Assembly (NCBI RefSeq): GCF_014170305.1 | Contig: NZ_LZZT01000030.1 | Coordinates: 1 to 64,000 of the forward strand | Origin: Achromobacter sp. UMC71 | GTDB lineage: Bacteria > Pseudomonadota > Gammaproteobacteria > Burkholderiales > Burkholderiaceae_B | Direction of reading: 5' to 3' | Length of the DNA: 64,000 bases | Shown here: positions 46,778-56,521 of the stretch, piece after piece | How positions within the stretch are numbered: the first letter of the stretch is position 1 | How the letters are laid out: each line of letters starts with the position of its first letter | The notes under the pieces: generated by a model | Database searches by the model: none | What the model was told of the DNA's origin: nothing | Seen by the model: the letters and a program-made list of their open reading frames with translations, nothing else | Position numbers and translations under genes: made by a program

Positions 46778-47677
46778 TCAGTCCGTATTGCTCGTCACGG
46801 GGTCGACGATGTTCAGGTTGGTGATGAAGCGCTGGAACAGCATGGCCAGCGCCAGCGGCGGCAGGGCGGCCAGCATGCTGGCCGCGGCGAACAGCCCCAG
46901 GTCGGCGCGAAAGCCCGGCATCAGCGGCGACAGGCCCAGCAGCGCCGCCGACAGCGTCTGCGCCGAGGTGCCGCCGGTCAGCACGATGGCGAACAGCAGG
47001 TCGTTCCAGCCCACCAGGAAGGCGATGATGAAGGCCGCCGCGATGCCCGGCAGCGCCATCGGCAGGGTTACGTGGCGCAGCATCTGCCAGCGGGTGCAGC
47101 CGTCCATCCGCGCGGCGCGTTCGATCTCGACCGGCAACGAGGCGAAGTAGCCCATCAGCACCCACGACAGCAGCGGGATCACGGCGGTCAGGTAGACGAT
47201 CCACAGCCCGAACAGGCTGCCGGCCAGGCCGATGGCCGCGAAGAACACGTAGTACGGAATCAGCAGCGCGATGGGCGGCAGCGTGCGCGAGGCCAGCAGC
47301 ACGTACAGCAGGGGGCCCTTGACGGGGAATTCGAAGCGCCCCAGCACATAGCCCGCCAGCGTGGCGATGGCCGTGCCGGCCGCCGCGGCGGGCAGCGCCA
47401 CCAGCGCGCTGTTGATGAAGCCGGCCATGATGGCGCGGGTCTGGCCGCCGAAGATCGAGTCTGAACTGGACAGGCCCAGCACGCGCAGGTAGTTCTCGAT
47501 GGTGTAGCCGCCGGCGTTGTGCGCCACGCCCATGATGATGGCGGACTCGTCCATGAACGAGGCCTTCAGCGTCCAGTACAGGGGGAACAGGCACCAGAAC
47601 GCCACGCCGGCCACGCCGGCGCCCACCAGCCAGGGGCGCCAGCCTTCGCCGGCCGCTCTTGCGGTTTCACTACGCAT
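46778..47677 (-). CDS. ABC transporter permease (MalG/UgpE-like)
   Basis: This 299-residue inner-membrane subunit of a type I importer has six predicted helices and the EAA loop IERAARMDGCTRWQMLRHVTLP near residues 190-215. It follows the MalF-like permease with an eight-base overlap. Permeases of this class usually carry sugars, polyols or polyamine-like compounds; the operon context suggests an N-acylated amino acid or a related cell-wall fragment instead, which is inference. Confidence 0.9.
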   Translation of the reverse strand: MRSETARAAGEGWRPWLVGAGVAGVAFWCLFPLYWTLKASFMDESAIIMGVAHNAGGYTIENYLRVLGLSSSDSIFGGQTRAIMAGFINSALVALPAAAAGTAIATLAGYVLGRFEFPVKGPLLYVLLASRTLPPIALLIPYYVFFAAIGLAGSLFGLWIVYLTAVIPLLSWVLMGYFASLPVEIERAARMDGCTRWQMLRHVTLPMALPGIAAAFIIAFLVGWNDLLFAIVLTGGTSAQTLSAALLGLSPLMPGFRADLGLFAAASMLAALPPLALAMLFQRFITNLNIVDPVTSNTD

Positions 47678-48611
47678 GGCTGGCTCCTTGCGGGCGCTTC
47701 TTGCGGATCAGCATGAAATAGGCCGTGGCCAGGAGCAGCGACAGCACCGTCAACAGGAAGGCGGCGGCCGAGGCCAGGCCGTACTTCGAGAACTCGAAGT
47801 TGTAGCGGAAGATCAGCAGCGGCAGGATCTGCGTGGACGTGCCGGGCCCGCCGCGGGTCAGCGAGAACAGCAGGTCGAACTGCCGCACGGCCTCGACCGT
47901 CATCACCACCAGCACGATCAGCGTGGTGTGTTTCAGGTGGGGCAGCGTGATGTGGCGAAAGCGCGCCAGCGGACCCGCGCCATCCACCCGCGCCGCGCGG
48001 TACAGGTCGCGCGGAATGGTCTGCAGCGCGGCCAGGTAGAAGAAGCTGCCCAGCGGCGCGATATGCCACACGAAGGCCAGCGCCACCCAGAACAGCGCCC
48101 AGTCGCTGCCCAGCCAGACCGTGCCCGGGCCGGCCAGCCCCAGCGGCGACAGCAGGCCGGTCAAGGCGCCGAAGCTGGGATTCAGGAGGAACGAGAACAC
48201 GGTCGCCGTGACCACCTGCGACATCGCCCAGGGCAGCAACGCCAGGCCCCGCACCAGGCCGCGCAGCGGCATCTCTTCGTTCAGCACCAGCGCGATGCCC
48301 AGGGCCGCCACGAAAGAGCCCACCACGCACATCGCCACGAATCCCAGGCTGCGCCAGATGGCGTCGGTGACGGCGGGGTCGGACAGCACCTCGCCGTACA
48401 GATCGGCGCCGACGAATTCCTGCGTTCGCAGGATCGCGTTGGTGTCGTGCAGGCTCAGCCAGAACGAATAGCCCAGCGGCACGCCGATGATCAGCGTGTT
48501 CAGCGCGTACACCGCGATGATGACCGTCAGCGCGAAACTCAGGTCCGACATTTCCTTGCCGCCGCGCGGGGCGCGCGGCGCGGACGCGCGAGGCAGGCTG
48601 GCGGCGCTCAT
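47670..48611 (-). CDS. ABC transporter permease (MalF/UgpA-like)
   Basis: This 313-residue inner-membrane subunit has six or seven helices and the EAA loop LYRAARVDGAGPLARFRHITLPHLK near residues 205-230. Its start overlaps the ATPase stop (ATGA) and its stop overlaps the next permease by eight bases. With that permease it forms the channel of the importer. Confidence 0.9.
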   Translation of the reverse strand: MSAASLPRASAPRAPRGGKEMSDLSFALTVIIAVYALNTLIIGVPLGYSFWLSLHDTNAILRTQEFVGADLYGEVLSDPAVTDAIWRSLGFVAMCVVGSFVAALGIALVLNEEMPLRGLVRGLALLPWAMSQVVTATVFSFLLNPSFGALTGLLSPLGLAGPGTVWLGSDWALFWVALAFVWHIAPLGSFFYLAALQTIPRDLYRAARVDGAGPLARFRHITLPHLKHTTLIVLVVMTVEAVRQFDLLFSLTRGGPGTSTQILPLLIFRYNFEFSKYGLASAAAFLLTVLSLLLATAYFMLIRKKRPQGASHA

Positions 48612-49729
48612 GCGCGCGGCTCCTGGCCGCCGTGCACGCGCAGGCCGGCGGCGTCGAACAGATACAGGTGGGCCGCGGGCAGGGCCAGTGCGATGGGGGC
48701 GCCGACCTCGTAGCGGCGCTCGGGCGGTAGCCGGGCGCGCAGACGCGGGCCGTCTTCACCGGCGGTGACGACGTCGATGAACTGATCCGGACCCACGGGT
48801 TCCACTGCCCAGATCTGGCCTTGCAACAGCAGGCCGTCGCCGGTCAGCGGCGCGGGCGCCATGGCCTCGGGCCGGATGCCGATGGCGGCCTGGCTGCCGG
48901 CCGGCAGTGCGCGGGCCGCGGCCGCCAGCGCGGGCGGCAGCACGTAGACGCCGCCGGCGGTGTGCAGCGCCGGGGCGCCGTCCTGCGCCTGCAGCGTGCC
49001 GCGCAGGAAGTTCATGCCGGGGTTGCCGATGAAGTCCGCCACTTCCATGCTGGCCGGGCGGCGGTAGATGGTGTCGGGGTCGGCGAACTGCAGCAGGTTG
49101 CCGCCCGACATTACCGCGATGCGGTCGGCCAGCGTCATGGCCTCGACCTGATCGTGCGTCACATAGATGAAGGTCGCGTTCAGGCTGCGGTGCAGGCGTT
49201 TGAGCTCGACCCGCATGTCGGTGCGCAGCTTGGCATCCAGGCTGGACAGCGGCTCGTCGAACAGGAACAGATCGGGGTCGCGCACCACCGCGCGGCCGAT
49301 CGCCACCCGCTGGCGCTGGCCGCCGGACAGCTGGTAGGGCTTGCGGTCCAGCATCGACTCGACCCGCAGCAGCGCGGCCGCCCGGTCGACCCGGGTGCGC
49401 ACTTCGGCCGCGGGCATCTTCTGCATGCGCAGCGGAAAGCCGATGTTCTCGCGTACGGTCATGTGCGGATACAGCGCGATGCTCTGGAACACCATGGCCA
49501 CGTTGCGCCGGTGCGGCGGCACCTGGTCGACCCGCCGGTCGTCGATGCGGATCTGGCCGCCGGTGGGCGTGTCCAGCCCGGCGATCATGTTCAGCGTGGT
49601 GGTCTTGCCGCAGCCCGAGGGCCCCAGCAGCACCACGAATTCGCCGTCGCGGATATCCAGGTCCAGCGAGCGCACCGCCGTGAAGCGGGTATAGGACTTT
49701 TCGATGCCTTGCAGGGAAACGCTGGCCAT
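48608..49729 (-). CDS. ABC transporter ATP-binding protein (MalK/UgpC-like)
   Basis: This 373-residue ATPase has Walker A GPSGCGKT near 37-44, the signature LSGGQRQRVAIGRAVV near 134-149 and Walker B FLFDEPLSSLDAKLR. After about residue 240 comes the extra regulatory TOBE-type domain of the MalK/UgpC group, with IGIRPEAM. It starts one base after the receptor stop and overlaps the MalF-like permease by four bases. Confidence 0.92.
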   Translation of the reverse strand: MASVSLQGIEKSYTRFTAVRSLDLDIRDGEFVVLLGPSGCGKTTTLNMIAGLDTPTGGQIRIDDRRVDQVPPHRRNVAMVFQSIALYPHMTVRENIGFPLRMQKMPAAEVRTRVDRAAALLRVESMLDRKPYQLSGGQRQRVAIGRAVVRDPDLFLFDEPLSSLDAKLRTDMRVELKRLHRSLNATFIYVTHDQVEAMTLADRIAVMSGGNLLQFADPDTIYRRPASMEVADFIGNPGMNFLRGTLQAQDGAPALHTAGGVYVLPPALAAAARALPAGSQAAIGIRPEAMAPAPLTGDGLLLQGQIWAVEPVGPDQFIDVVTAGEDGPRLRARLPPERRYEVGAPIALALPAAHLYLFDAAGLRVHGGQEPRA

Positions 49730-49730
49730 G

Positions 49731-51182
49731 TCAGCTCCGCTTCAAGATCTTGGCGTACTTCTTGTACAGGCCGTCCCAGCGCGCACGCAGCTCGGTGGCT
49801 ACCTGCACCGGTGTGCGGGTGCCCTTGATCAGCATGTCCTGGGCGATCATCTCGTGCATGCCGGTGTCCCATTCCTGGTACCAGGGCGCCTTCAGGATGT
49901 TGGCGGCCACGGCCTTTTCGCGGCCCTCGAACAGCCATTGGTAGACCTGTTCCTTGTAGGCCGGGTACATCCATTTCATGATGGCGGCGCGGCTGTCGGG
50001 GTCGCGGTACAGCTCGGGGAAGGGTACTTCCAGATTGGCCTTGGCGATCCAGTTCTTGTGCGTGGTCAACTGGCCGGCGCGGTCGCGGTAGCCAAAATAC
50101 TTGACCAGCTCCCACAGCGCGGCCTGCTCGGCATCGCTGCGCTTGCGGGTCGACATGCACAGCAGCGCGTGGCCCACCAGCACCGTGTCGTGGGTGGCGC
50201 CGGGCACGACCGGGTTATAGCTGGAGTACGCGGCGATCTGGCTCTTGGCCGGATCGTTGTAGTTGAAGCTGTAGTAGTCGATGTTCAGGTGAAAGGCGTG
50301 CTGGCCCTTCATCCACGAACTGGACGTCTCGGTGCCCGACCAGGTCAGCACGGCGCGCTGCACCAGCTCGTCGTCCCACCAGCGTTTCCAGTCCGACAGC
50401 ACCTTCACCAGCGGCGTATCGGGTCCGAAGGTGGCGCGCAGCTCGCCGTCCACGAAGCGCTCGCCTTCAGCGAAGCACTGCGCGATCAGCGCCCACGGCA
50501 GCCCGGTCCAGGCGTTGTACCAGGGCATCAGCATGGGGTGCTCGGCCAGCCCCTTTTTCTTGATCTCGCGCGCCTGTTTCTCGACCGTGGCCCAGTCCTG
50601 CGGGTAGTCGGCGGCGTTGGCGGTGCCGCCGAAGCCGGCCTCGCCCAGCATCTTTTCATTGCGAAACAGCGCGTAGGGGCCACCGTTGTAATAGGTCAGG
50701 CCCAGGTAGCGGCCGTCGGTGGCGCGGGCGTCTTCGACGATGCCGGGAAACATCTGCTTCTGGATGTCGGCCAAGCCGGGCATGTCGTCGATCGGCCGGA
50801 TCCAGCCCGCCGCGTACCAGCGCGATGCCTGGCCGCGCTGGGCGTAGAACAGGTCCAGCGGCGCCTTGGCTGCCAGCTGGGTTTCCAGCACCGCGGCATA
50901 GTCGCCGGGGATGGGCGACAGGTTCACCGGCACGCCGCTTTCCTGGGTGAAGCGCGCCGCGCCTTGCTGCACGATTTCGCTGCCCCAGGGCCAGAAGGCG
51001 AAGGTCAGCGGCGCGGCTTGCTGCGCCAGCGCCCGCAGGGGCCAGCCGCCGGCCGCCAGTCCGGCCGCGCCGGCCAGGCCCGCGGCGCTGCGCAGGAGGA
51101 AGTCGCGGCGGTCCAGGCCGGCGCGGTCAGGCGACGCCAGGCCCGGGCAGGGGCGGCCATCGGGAAAGGGAGGCAGGGGCAT
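49731..51182 (-). CDS. ABC transporter periplasmic receptor with a twin-arginine signal
   Basis: This 483-residue family 1 extracellular solute-binding protein is the first gene of the minus-strand operon. Its start carries a Tat-type signal, RRDFLLRSAAGLAG with Arg25 and Arg26, ending in ALAQQA, so it is probably exported folded. The mature part starts PLTFAFWPWGSEIVQQGAARF. The ATG at 51182 follows GGAAG; a longer frame to 51230 would put 16 residues before the signal. The ligand is unknown. The palindrome at 51252-51267 lies about 70 bases upstream. Confidence 0.9.
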   Translation of the reverse strand: MPLPPFPDGRPCPGLASPDRAGLDRRDFLLRSAAGLAGAAGLAAGGWPLRALAQQAAPLTFAFWPWGSEIVQQGAARFTQESGVPVNLSPIPGDYAAVLETQLAAKAPLDLFYAQRGQASRWYAAGWIRPIDDMPGLADIQKQMFPGIVEDARATDGRYLGLTYYNGGPYALFRNEKMLGEAGFGGTANAADYPQDWATVEKQAREIKKKGLAEHPMLMPWYNAWTGLPWALIAQCFAEGERFVDGELRATFGPDTPLVKVLSDWKRWWDDELVQRAVLTWSGTETSSSWMKGQHAFHLNIDYYSFNYNDPAKSQIAAYSSYNPVVPGATHDTVLVGHALLCMSTRKRSDAEQAALWELVKYFGYRDRAGQLTTHKNWIAKANLEVPFPELYRDPDSRAAIMKWMYPAYKEQVYQWLFEGREKAVAANILKAPWYQEWDTGMHEMIAQDMLIKGTRTPVQVATELRARWDGLYKKYAKILKRS

Positions 51183-51248
51183 GCTGGACTTCCTTGTTGT
51201 GGGAACGACGACAAAGAAACGGTGCAGCAAAAGCGGCGTGGCGACAGC

Positions 51249-51270
51249 GATGTGACTGCATGGTCACATC
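51249..51270. promoter_or_regulatory. Palindromic operator, GTGAC-N6-GTCAC, copy 2
   Basis: GATGTGAC at 51249-51256 and GTCACATC at 51263-51270 are perfect eight-base arms around TGCATG. The 16-base core at 51252-51267 has the same form as the palindrome at 41088-41103. It lies in the leader of the ABC operon. A minus-strand promoter is likely just to its right, with CAATAT on the minus strand near 51281-51286 as a weak -10, but this is uncertain. Confidence 0.6.
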
Positions 51271-51441
51271 AGGGATGAAGATATTGCTTTCGCGTCCGGG
51301 GCAGCAAGGGGGGAGTTTCCCTAACGGGATGCGCCGCCGCCTTGGCCTGTACGCGGGCGGCGGTATGCCAGGGGGGGTTTCGGGCTGGCGCGCGGCCCGG
51401 CAGGAATGGGGCCGGCGCGCCGCGGCGCCGACCCGGGGCCC

Positions 51442-52404
51442 TCAGATCAGCCCGCGGATCCCGGCGATGCCGTGCGCGCCGTGGCGCAAGGCCTGCGACA
51501 CGGTCTGGGTGGATTGCCCGCCCAGCGCAAACACCGGAATGCCGGCGTCGCGGTTGCCTTCGACGAAGCCTTCCCACCCCAGCGTCGGCGCGCCGGGATG
51601 GCTGGGCGTATCCAGCACGGGGCCGAGCACCGCGAAGTCGGCGCCCAACTCGCGCGCATGGACCACCTGCGCGTTGTCGTGGGCGGACACGCCGACCAGC
51701 GCGCCGGCCGGCAGCTCGGGGCGGGCGCTCAGGCGCGCGGCATCGGCGCTGCGCAGATGCACGCCGTCGGCCTCGCGCCACCAGGCGGCCGGGTGGGCGC
51801 TGTTGACCAGTACCCGCGCGCCCGCGGCGCGGCAGCGCTTGAGGACCTGCTGCAGCGCCTCGTGCAGCGAGGCCGAGGCCGCGCCGTCCGGCCACTGGGG
51901 TTCGCGCAGCTGCACCAGTTTGACGCCGCGCGCCAGCGCCGCGTCCAACCGGCCCAGGAACGCCGACAAGCCAGCCCGCGATCCGATCGAACTGATGCCG
52001 TAGGCCGTGGGCAGTTGCAGCCAGCGTAGCGGCGGCAGCGTGGCCGGCAGCAAATCGCCCACCGCCGCGGCGTTGGCCGGGTCGACCCATTCCAGGCGCT
52101 GGTTCTCCAGGCTGCGCGGCTCGCCTTCCCAGGCGGTGACATGGCAGAACGCCAGGCGCACCGTGGTATGGGGGTAGACGTGCACGTAGGTCACCCACGG
52201 CCGAGACTGCGTCACGCGGATGCCGATTTCTTCCTGCAACTCGCGCGCCAGGGCCTGCAGGACGGTTTCGCCGGGTTCCAGCTTGCCACCGGGCAGCTCC
52301 CACCAGCCCGACCAGGGCTTGCCTTCGGGGCGCTGGCCCAGGAGCAGCATGCCGTCCGGGCGCAGGATCAGGCCGGCGGCGACATCGATGATCTTGTCAG
52401 ACAT
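51442..52404 (-). CDS. mutT: MutT-type Nudix hydrolase fused to a ThiE/TenI-like domain
   Basis: Residues 1-130 of this 320-residue protein form a MutT-like Nudix domain with a complete Nudix box at 40-62 (Gly40, Glu46, Arg54, Glu58, Glu59). MutT removes 8-oxo-dGTP from the nucleotide pool. Residues 135-320 form a TIM barrel like thiamine-phosphate synthase. In that domain the catalytic lysine of the QLREK motif is replaced (QLREP), so it is probably not an active ThiE. The ATG at 52404 overlaps the DUF815 stop by eight bases, so the two genes are coupled. Confidence 0.88.
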   Translation of the reverse strand: MSDKIIDVAAGLILRPDGMLLLGQRPEGKPWSGWWELPGGKLEPGETVLQALARELQEEIGIRVTQSRPWVTYVHVYPHTTVRLAFCHVTAWEGEPRSLENQRLEWVDPANAAAVGDLLPATLPPLRWLQLPTAYGISSIGSRAGLSAFLGRLDAALARGVKLVQLREPQWPDGAASASLHEALQQVLKRCRAAGARVLVNSAHPAAWWREADGVHLRSADAARLSARPELPAGALVGVSAHDNAQVVHARELGADFAVLGPVLDTPSHPGAPTLGWEGFVEGNRDAGIPVFALGGQSTQTVSQALRHGAHGIAGIRGLI

Positions 52405-53263
52405 GGCGGGCGGCCCAGTCACGGGCGAATTGGTAGGCGACGCGGCCGGAACGCGAACCGCGTTCGATCGTCCATTGCAGCGCCTCGGTGCGCGACGGCT
52501 CGATCTGCGCCTCGGGGCAGCCAAGCTCGCGCAGCCAGTGGTAAACGATGTCCAGGTAGTCGTCCTGCTTGAACGGATAGAACGACAGCCACAGGCCGAA
52601 GCGCTCGGACAGCGAGATCTTTTCTTCCACGGTTTCGCCGGGGTGGATCTCGCCGTCGGGCTGGTGTTTGGCCTGCAGGTTCTCGCTCATGTATTCCGGC
52701 ATCAGGTGGCGCCGGTTGGACGTCGCGTAGATCAGCACGTTGTCGCCCGAGGCAGACACCGAGCCGTCCAGCACCGACTTCAGGGCCTTGTAGCCCGCCT
52801 CGCCTTCCTCGAACGACAGGTCGTCGCAGAACACGATGAAGCGTTCGGGGCGCGCGGCTACCATTTCGACGATGTCGGCCAGGTCGCCCAGGTCGGACTT
52901 GTCGACTTCGATCAGGCGCAGGCCGCGGTCGCCGTAGGCGGCCAGCATGGCCTTGACCAGCGAGCTTTTGCCGGTGCCGCGGGCGCCGGTCATCAGCACG
53001 TTGTTGGCCGGTTTCTTGTCGATGAACTGCAGGGTATTGCGGTCGATCGTGGCCTTCTGGCGTTCGATGTGCTGCAGGTCCTGCAGGTCGATGGTGGCGA
53101 TGTGGCGCACGGCGTCCAGCCAGCCGCGAGAGCCGCGCTTGCGCCAGCGGAACGCATGCGCGCTCCAGTCGATTTCGGGCGGGGCGGGCGGCAACCAGGC
53201 TTCGAGCTGGGCCAGCACGCGTTCGGCGCGTTGGATGAGAGTGGTGAATTCAGTTGCGGTCAC
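52397..53263 (-). CDS. DUF815 family AAA-type ATPase
   Basis: This 288-residue ATPase has a Walker A motif GARGTGKSS at residues 93-101, a Walker B-like [10 protein letters not shown] and an arginine-rich end. The family is widespread next to argJ and mutT in betaproteobacteria, but its function is not established. The start codon is GTG at 53263. It is followed by mutT with an eight-base overlap and preceded by argJ at a distance of 261 bases, in which I see only a CCGCGG dyad near 53405-53420. Confidence 0.88.
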   Translation of the reverse strand: MTATEFTTLIQRAERVLAQLEAWLPPAPPEIDWSAHAFRWRKRGSRGWLDAVRHIATIDLQDLQHIERQKATIDRNTLQFIDKKPANNVLMTGARGTGKSSLVKAMLAAYGDRGLRLIEVDKSDLGDLADIVEMVAARPERFIVFCDDLSFEEGEAGYKALKSVLDGSVSASGDNVLIYATSNRRHLMPEYMSENLQAKHQPDGEIHPGETVEEKISLSERFGLWLSFYPFKQDDYLDIVYHWLRELGCPEAQIEPSRTEALQWTIERGSRSGRVAYQFARDWAARHV

Positions 53264-53524
53264 GGTGTAGTCCTAGGAGAGCGAACGGGCGGGCCGGAAC
53301 GCCGGGCCGCAACGCATTCGCGGGCATCGTCGGATGAGGGGTGCGCGCTGCGCCGCAAGGCGTCCTGGGACGCGCGCCGCTCAACGGTTGTCACCTGCCG
53401 GGGCCGCGGTGATGCCGCGGGCCGTCGGGGGTCAGTGACAGGCGATGGGTCGGCGCAGCCACTGGATTTCACTGCTGCCGCCTGCCGCGCCGGGGTCAGC
53501 CGGGCGGCAGGCGGGGTCATGCGA

Positions 53525-54751
53525 TCAGGAACGGTAGTCGGCGTTGATGGTCACGTACTCGTGCGAGAAGTCGCAGGTGTAGACGGTGTCGTTGACCTGG
53601 CCGCGGCCCAGCGCGATGCGGACCGTGATTTCGGCCTGCTTCATCACGCGTTGGCCATCGGCTTCCTGGTAGTCGGGGTTGCGGCCGCCATCGCGTGCGA
53701 CCAGCACGTCGTCCAGCCACAGGCGGATGCGCGACACGTCCATGTCGTCGATGCCGGCGTAGCCCACCGCGGCCAGGATGCGGCCCAGATTGGGGTCCGA
53801 GGCGAAGAAGGCGGTCTTGACCAGCGGTGAGTGCGCCACGGCGTAGGCCACTTTCAGGGCTTCCTCGGTGCTGCCGGCTTCTTCGACGCGGATGGTCATG
53901 AACTTGGTGGCGCCTTCGGCGTCGCGCACGATCTTCTGCGCCAGTTCCAGCGCGGCGGCCGTCAGGGCCTCGCGCACGGCGACATAGGTGGCGTCGGATT
54001 CGGCGTTGACATTGACGCCCGACTTGCCGGTGGCGACGATGATGAACGAGTCATTGGTGGAGGTGTCGCCGTCCACGGTGATGCGGTTGAACGAGGCGTC
54101 GGCGATCTCGACGGCCAGCTTGCGCAGCAGCGGCTGGGCGATGCCGGCGTCGGTGGCCAGGAAGCTGAGCATGGTCGCCATGTTGGGGCGGATCATGCCG
54201 GCGCCCTTGCTGATGCCGGTGAAGGTGACGGTCTTGCCGTCGATCTGGACGCGGCGCGACGAGATCTTGGGCAGGGTGTCGGTGGTCATGATGCCGTGCG
54301 CGGCGCTGGACCAGTGGTCGGCGGCCAGGTCGGCGATGGCGCCGGGCAGGCCAGCGAACAGGCGGTCCAGGGGCAGCGGCTCGAGGATCACGCCGGTCGA
54401 GAACGGCAGCACCTGCGCGGCGGGCACGCCCAGCAGGCGGCCGAGTTCGACGCAGGTGTCCTGGGCTTTCTTCAGGCCTTCGGCGCCGGTGCCGGCATTG
54501 GCGTTGCCGGTGTTGATGACCAGCGCGCTGATCGGGCCGCCGGCGGCCAGGTGGGCCTGGCAGACCTGCACGGGCGCGGCGCAGAAGCGGTTGCGCGTGA
54601 ACACGCCCGCGACACTGGCGCCTTCGGCCAGGCGGAAGACCGTCAGGTCGCGTCGGTTGGCTTTGCGGATGCCGGCCTCGGTAACGCCGATTTCAACGCC
54701 GGCAACAGGGAAAATTTCGGACTCGGAGGGGATCTGCAGGTTAACGGCCAT
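53525..54751 (-). CDS. argJ: Bifunctional ornithine acetyltransferase / N-acetylglutamate synthase
   Basis: ArgJ recycles the acetyl group from N-acetylornithine to glutamate in arginine synthesis. The 408-residue precursor cleaves itself at the Ala192-Thr193 bond in IRPNMATML, making two chains and freeing the catalytic Thr193. Other landmarks are [13 protein letters not shown] and the late [18 protein letters not shown]. Whether it also makes N-acetylglutamate from acetyl-CoA cannot be judged from motifs alone. The start ATG gives the normal length. Confidence 0.95.
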   Translation of the reverse strand: MAVNLQIPSESEIFPVAGVEIGVTEAGIRKANRRDLTVFRLAEGASVAGVFTRNRFCAAPVQVCQAHLAAGGPISALVINTGNANAGTGAEGLKKAQDTCVELGRLLGVPAAQVLPFSTGVILEPLPLDRLFAGLPGAIADLAADHWSSAAHGIMTTDTLPKISSRRVQIDGKTVTFTGISKGAGMIRPNMATMLSFLATDAGIAQPLLRKLAVEIADASFNRITVDGDTSTNDSFIIVATGKSGVNVNAESDATYVAVREALTAAALELAQKIVRDAEGATKFMTIRVEEAGSTEEALKVAYAVAHSPLVKTAFFASDPNLGRILAAVGYAGIDDMDVSRIRLWLDDVLVARDGGRNPDYQEADGQRVMKQAEITVRIALGRGQVNDTVYTCDFSHEYVTINADYRS

Positions 54752-54872
54752 GACTTCGTCTCATGAATGAGCAGGACGGAATCGCCGCCAGGGCTAGGCG
54801 GCGCGCGGGGGAAAGCTTCGTATTATCCCACTGCTTTGCGACAGGGGGCGGGCGGCGCCTGAAAGGCCCCTG

Positions 54873-55913
54873 TCAGGGAGCGGTACGCATCGCCGCCACG
54901 TCCAGCACGCCGGCGTCGCGGTTGGACAGGATGCCGCGCACGGTGCCGTCGGGCGCCTGCAGCACCGACATGCCGGCGGCGATCTCGCGGCCGTCGGCCT
55001 GGCGGGCCGAGCGGCCGCGCGACGGCGAGAACAGCAGGTCGCCGGCCTGCACGCCGGGCACGCGCGGACCCGCCGTCAGCATGCGGGTGCCGGGGGGGTA
55101 GGTGACGGCCCCCAGCGTGCTTTCGCGCGCCAGCAGGCCCTCGAACGTCAGCAGGCGGCGCTGGGCGTCCAGCGTCATGTCCACCTTCAGCAGCGGCATG
55201 CCGGCCAGGGTCAGCGGGTCGCTGCCTTCGGCGCTGAGGCGCCAGCGGGGGGCCGGGCTGGCCGGGTCCGGGGCGCTGGCGCGGGCGGCCTCGTCTACCT
55301 TGATCCAGGTGCCCGCCGGCACCGGTTGCTGGTTCAGGGTGTTGCCGATGGCCAGGTGGCAGCTGGCGAAATGGGGCTGGCCGCCCAGCATTACGAATTC
55401 GACGCGATGGCCGTGGCCGCACAACCATCCTTCCTGGGCCTGGTCGCGGGCGATCTCGACAGACAGTGTTTCGGGCTGACGGGCGGTGGCGGGGTAATGG
55501 AACAGGCGGGTGGCGCTGAGGCCCTGCACGGAGGCCAGATGGCCCTCGGGAAAGGTAGCGCGGTCGAACGTGGCCAGGTCGTCGGGGGCTGTCACGCGCA
55601 GTACCGTGCCGGCCGGCATGTCCACGCCGGCCAGCCGGGTGGGCTGGGGCAGCACCCGGTTCAGGCTGGCGTCCTGGCGCGCCTCGCGCTGGGCGGCGAA
55701 CCACTGGCTGAGCTGCTGGTAGGGGAAGATGCCGCCGATGATGGCCAGGAATGCCATCAGGATCGCGCCGCCGCGCCTGTGTTCGCCCAGCCACAGCCGG
55801 GCGCCGCGGCTGGTGGCCAGTATGGCCAGCCAGGTCAGCAGCGTGGACAGGCAGGCCAGCGAGACCACCATCAACACGTAGAAATTACCGCCAGGAAGAG
55901 ATACCGGAATCAT
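54873..55913 (-). CDS. Hypothetical inner-membrane protein with a large extracytoplasmic domain
   Basis: This 346-residue protein has two N-terminal membrane helices at about 9-31 and 47-65. The remaining 280 residues are soluble and beta-rich with repeated Leu/Val strands, for example PAGTVLRVTAPDD and PPGTRMLTAGPRVPG. Two cysteines at about 180 and 200 could form a disulphide. I recognise no family. The ATG at 55913 is preferred over the longer frame to 55970, which has no membrane-protein character. It is probably its own unit upstream of argJ. Confidence 0.65.
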   Translation of the reverse strand: MIPVSLPGGNFYVLMVVSLACLSTLLTWLAILATSRGARLWLGEHRRGGAILMAFLAIIGGIFPYQQLSQWFAAQREARQDASLNRVLPQPTRLAGVDMPAGTVLRVTAPDDLATFDRATFPEGHLASVQGLSATRLFHYPATARQPETLSVEIARDQAQEGWLCGHGHRVEFVMLGGQPHFASCHLAIGNTLNQQPVPAGTWIKVDEAARASAPDPASPAPRWRLSAEGSDPLTLAGMPLLKVDMTLDAQRRLLTFEGLLARESTLGAVTYPPGTRMLTAGPRVPGVQAGDLLFSPSRGRSARQADGREIAAGMSVLQAPDGTVRGILSNRDAGVLDVAAMRTAP

Positions 55914-55969
55914 GGCGGCAATTATGCGCCAAACCGATGCCGTTTTCCGGGGCGCCAACCCGGGTTCCA

Positions 55970-55989
55970 CGGGGCGCCCGCGCGCCCCG
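55970..55989 (-). terminator. GC hairpin after the MarR gene
   Basis: CGGGGCGC at 55970-55977 and GCGCCCCG at 55982-55989 are perfect eight-base arms around a four-base loop. It lies 38 bases past the MarR stop on the minus strand. No T-tract follows, so termination is only likely. Confidence 0.45.
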
Positions 55990-56026
55990 CGGCGCCAGGC
56001 TGCCGGGTGCGGGCTGCGGCCAGCGC

Positions 56027-56521
56027 CTAGTCCTTGGCCCCCGCCGAGCGCTTGGCCACGACCTGCAGCTTCAGTTCGCCCAGCGCCTGGAACAGCGCGT
56101 TGCGGCTGGCCTCGGGCAGCTCGCCGAACATGGACTTGACCCAGGACTCGTGCGCCCGCGCCATCTTGGCGAAGCTTTTCTTGCCCTGCGGCGTCAGTTT
56201 GATGAGCGAGCTGCGGCGGTCGGATTCGACCTTGGTGCGCACCACCAGGCCTTCTTTTTCGAGCTGGTCGGTGATGCCGGTGATATTGCCGTTGGTCACC
56301 ATCATGTGGCGCGACAGCTCGCCCATCTTCATGCCCTTGGGCGCGCGCTGCAATTGCGCCATCAGGTCGAAGCGGGGCAGGGTGGTGTCGAACTCGTTAC
56401 GCAGCCGGCTGCGGATCTCGCCTTCGATGAGATTGGCGCAGGTCAGCATGCGCAGCCACAGCCGCAGCGCATGATGGTCGTCGGGCGCGGCGCGGGATTC
56501 CAGGTCGGGAGCGTCTGTCAT
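56027..56521 (-). CDS. MarR-family transcriptional regulator
   Basis: This 164-residue winged-helix regulator has helices around residues 20-60, the recognition helix region MMVTNGNITGITDQLEKEGLV near 70-92 and the beta wing with the family signature VESDRRSSLIKLTPQGKK near 96-113. The ATG at 56521 is chosen over a TTG at 56542. It is divergent from the Liv-type transporter operon across 306 bases, so it may control that operon, itself or both. Its ligand is unknown; many relatives sense aromatic acids. Confidence 0.9.
   Translation of the reverse strand: MTDAPDLESRAAPDDHHALRLWLRMLTCANLIEGEIRSRLRNEFDTTLPRFDLMAQLQRAPKGMKMGELSRHMMVTNGNITGITDQLEKEGLVVRTKVESDRRSSLIKLTPQGKKSFAKMARAHESWVKSMFGELPEASRNALFQALGELKLQVVAKRSAGAKD

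Noticed and set aside
45707..47464. Plus-strand open frame of 585 codons
   Set aside because: It is antisense to the unknown protein and the permease, has no recognisable domain and a biased composition.
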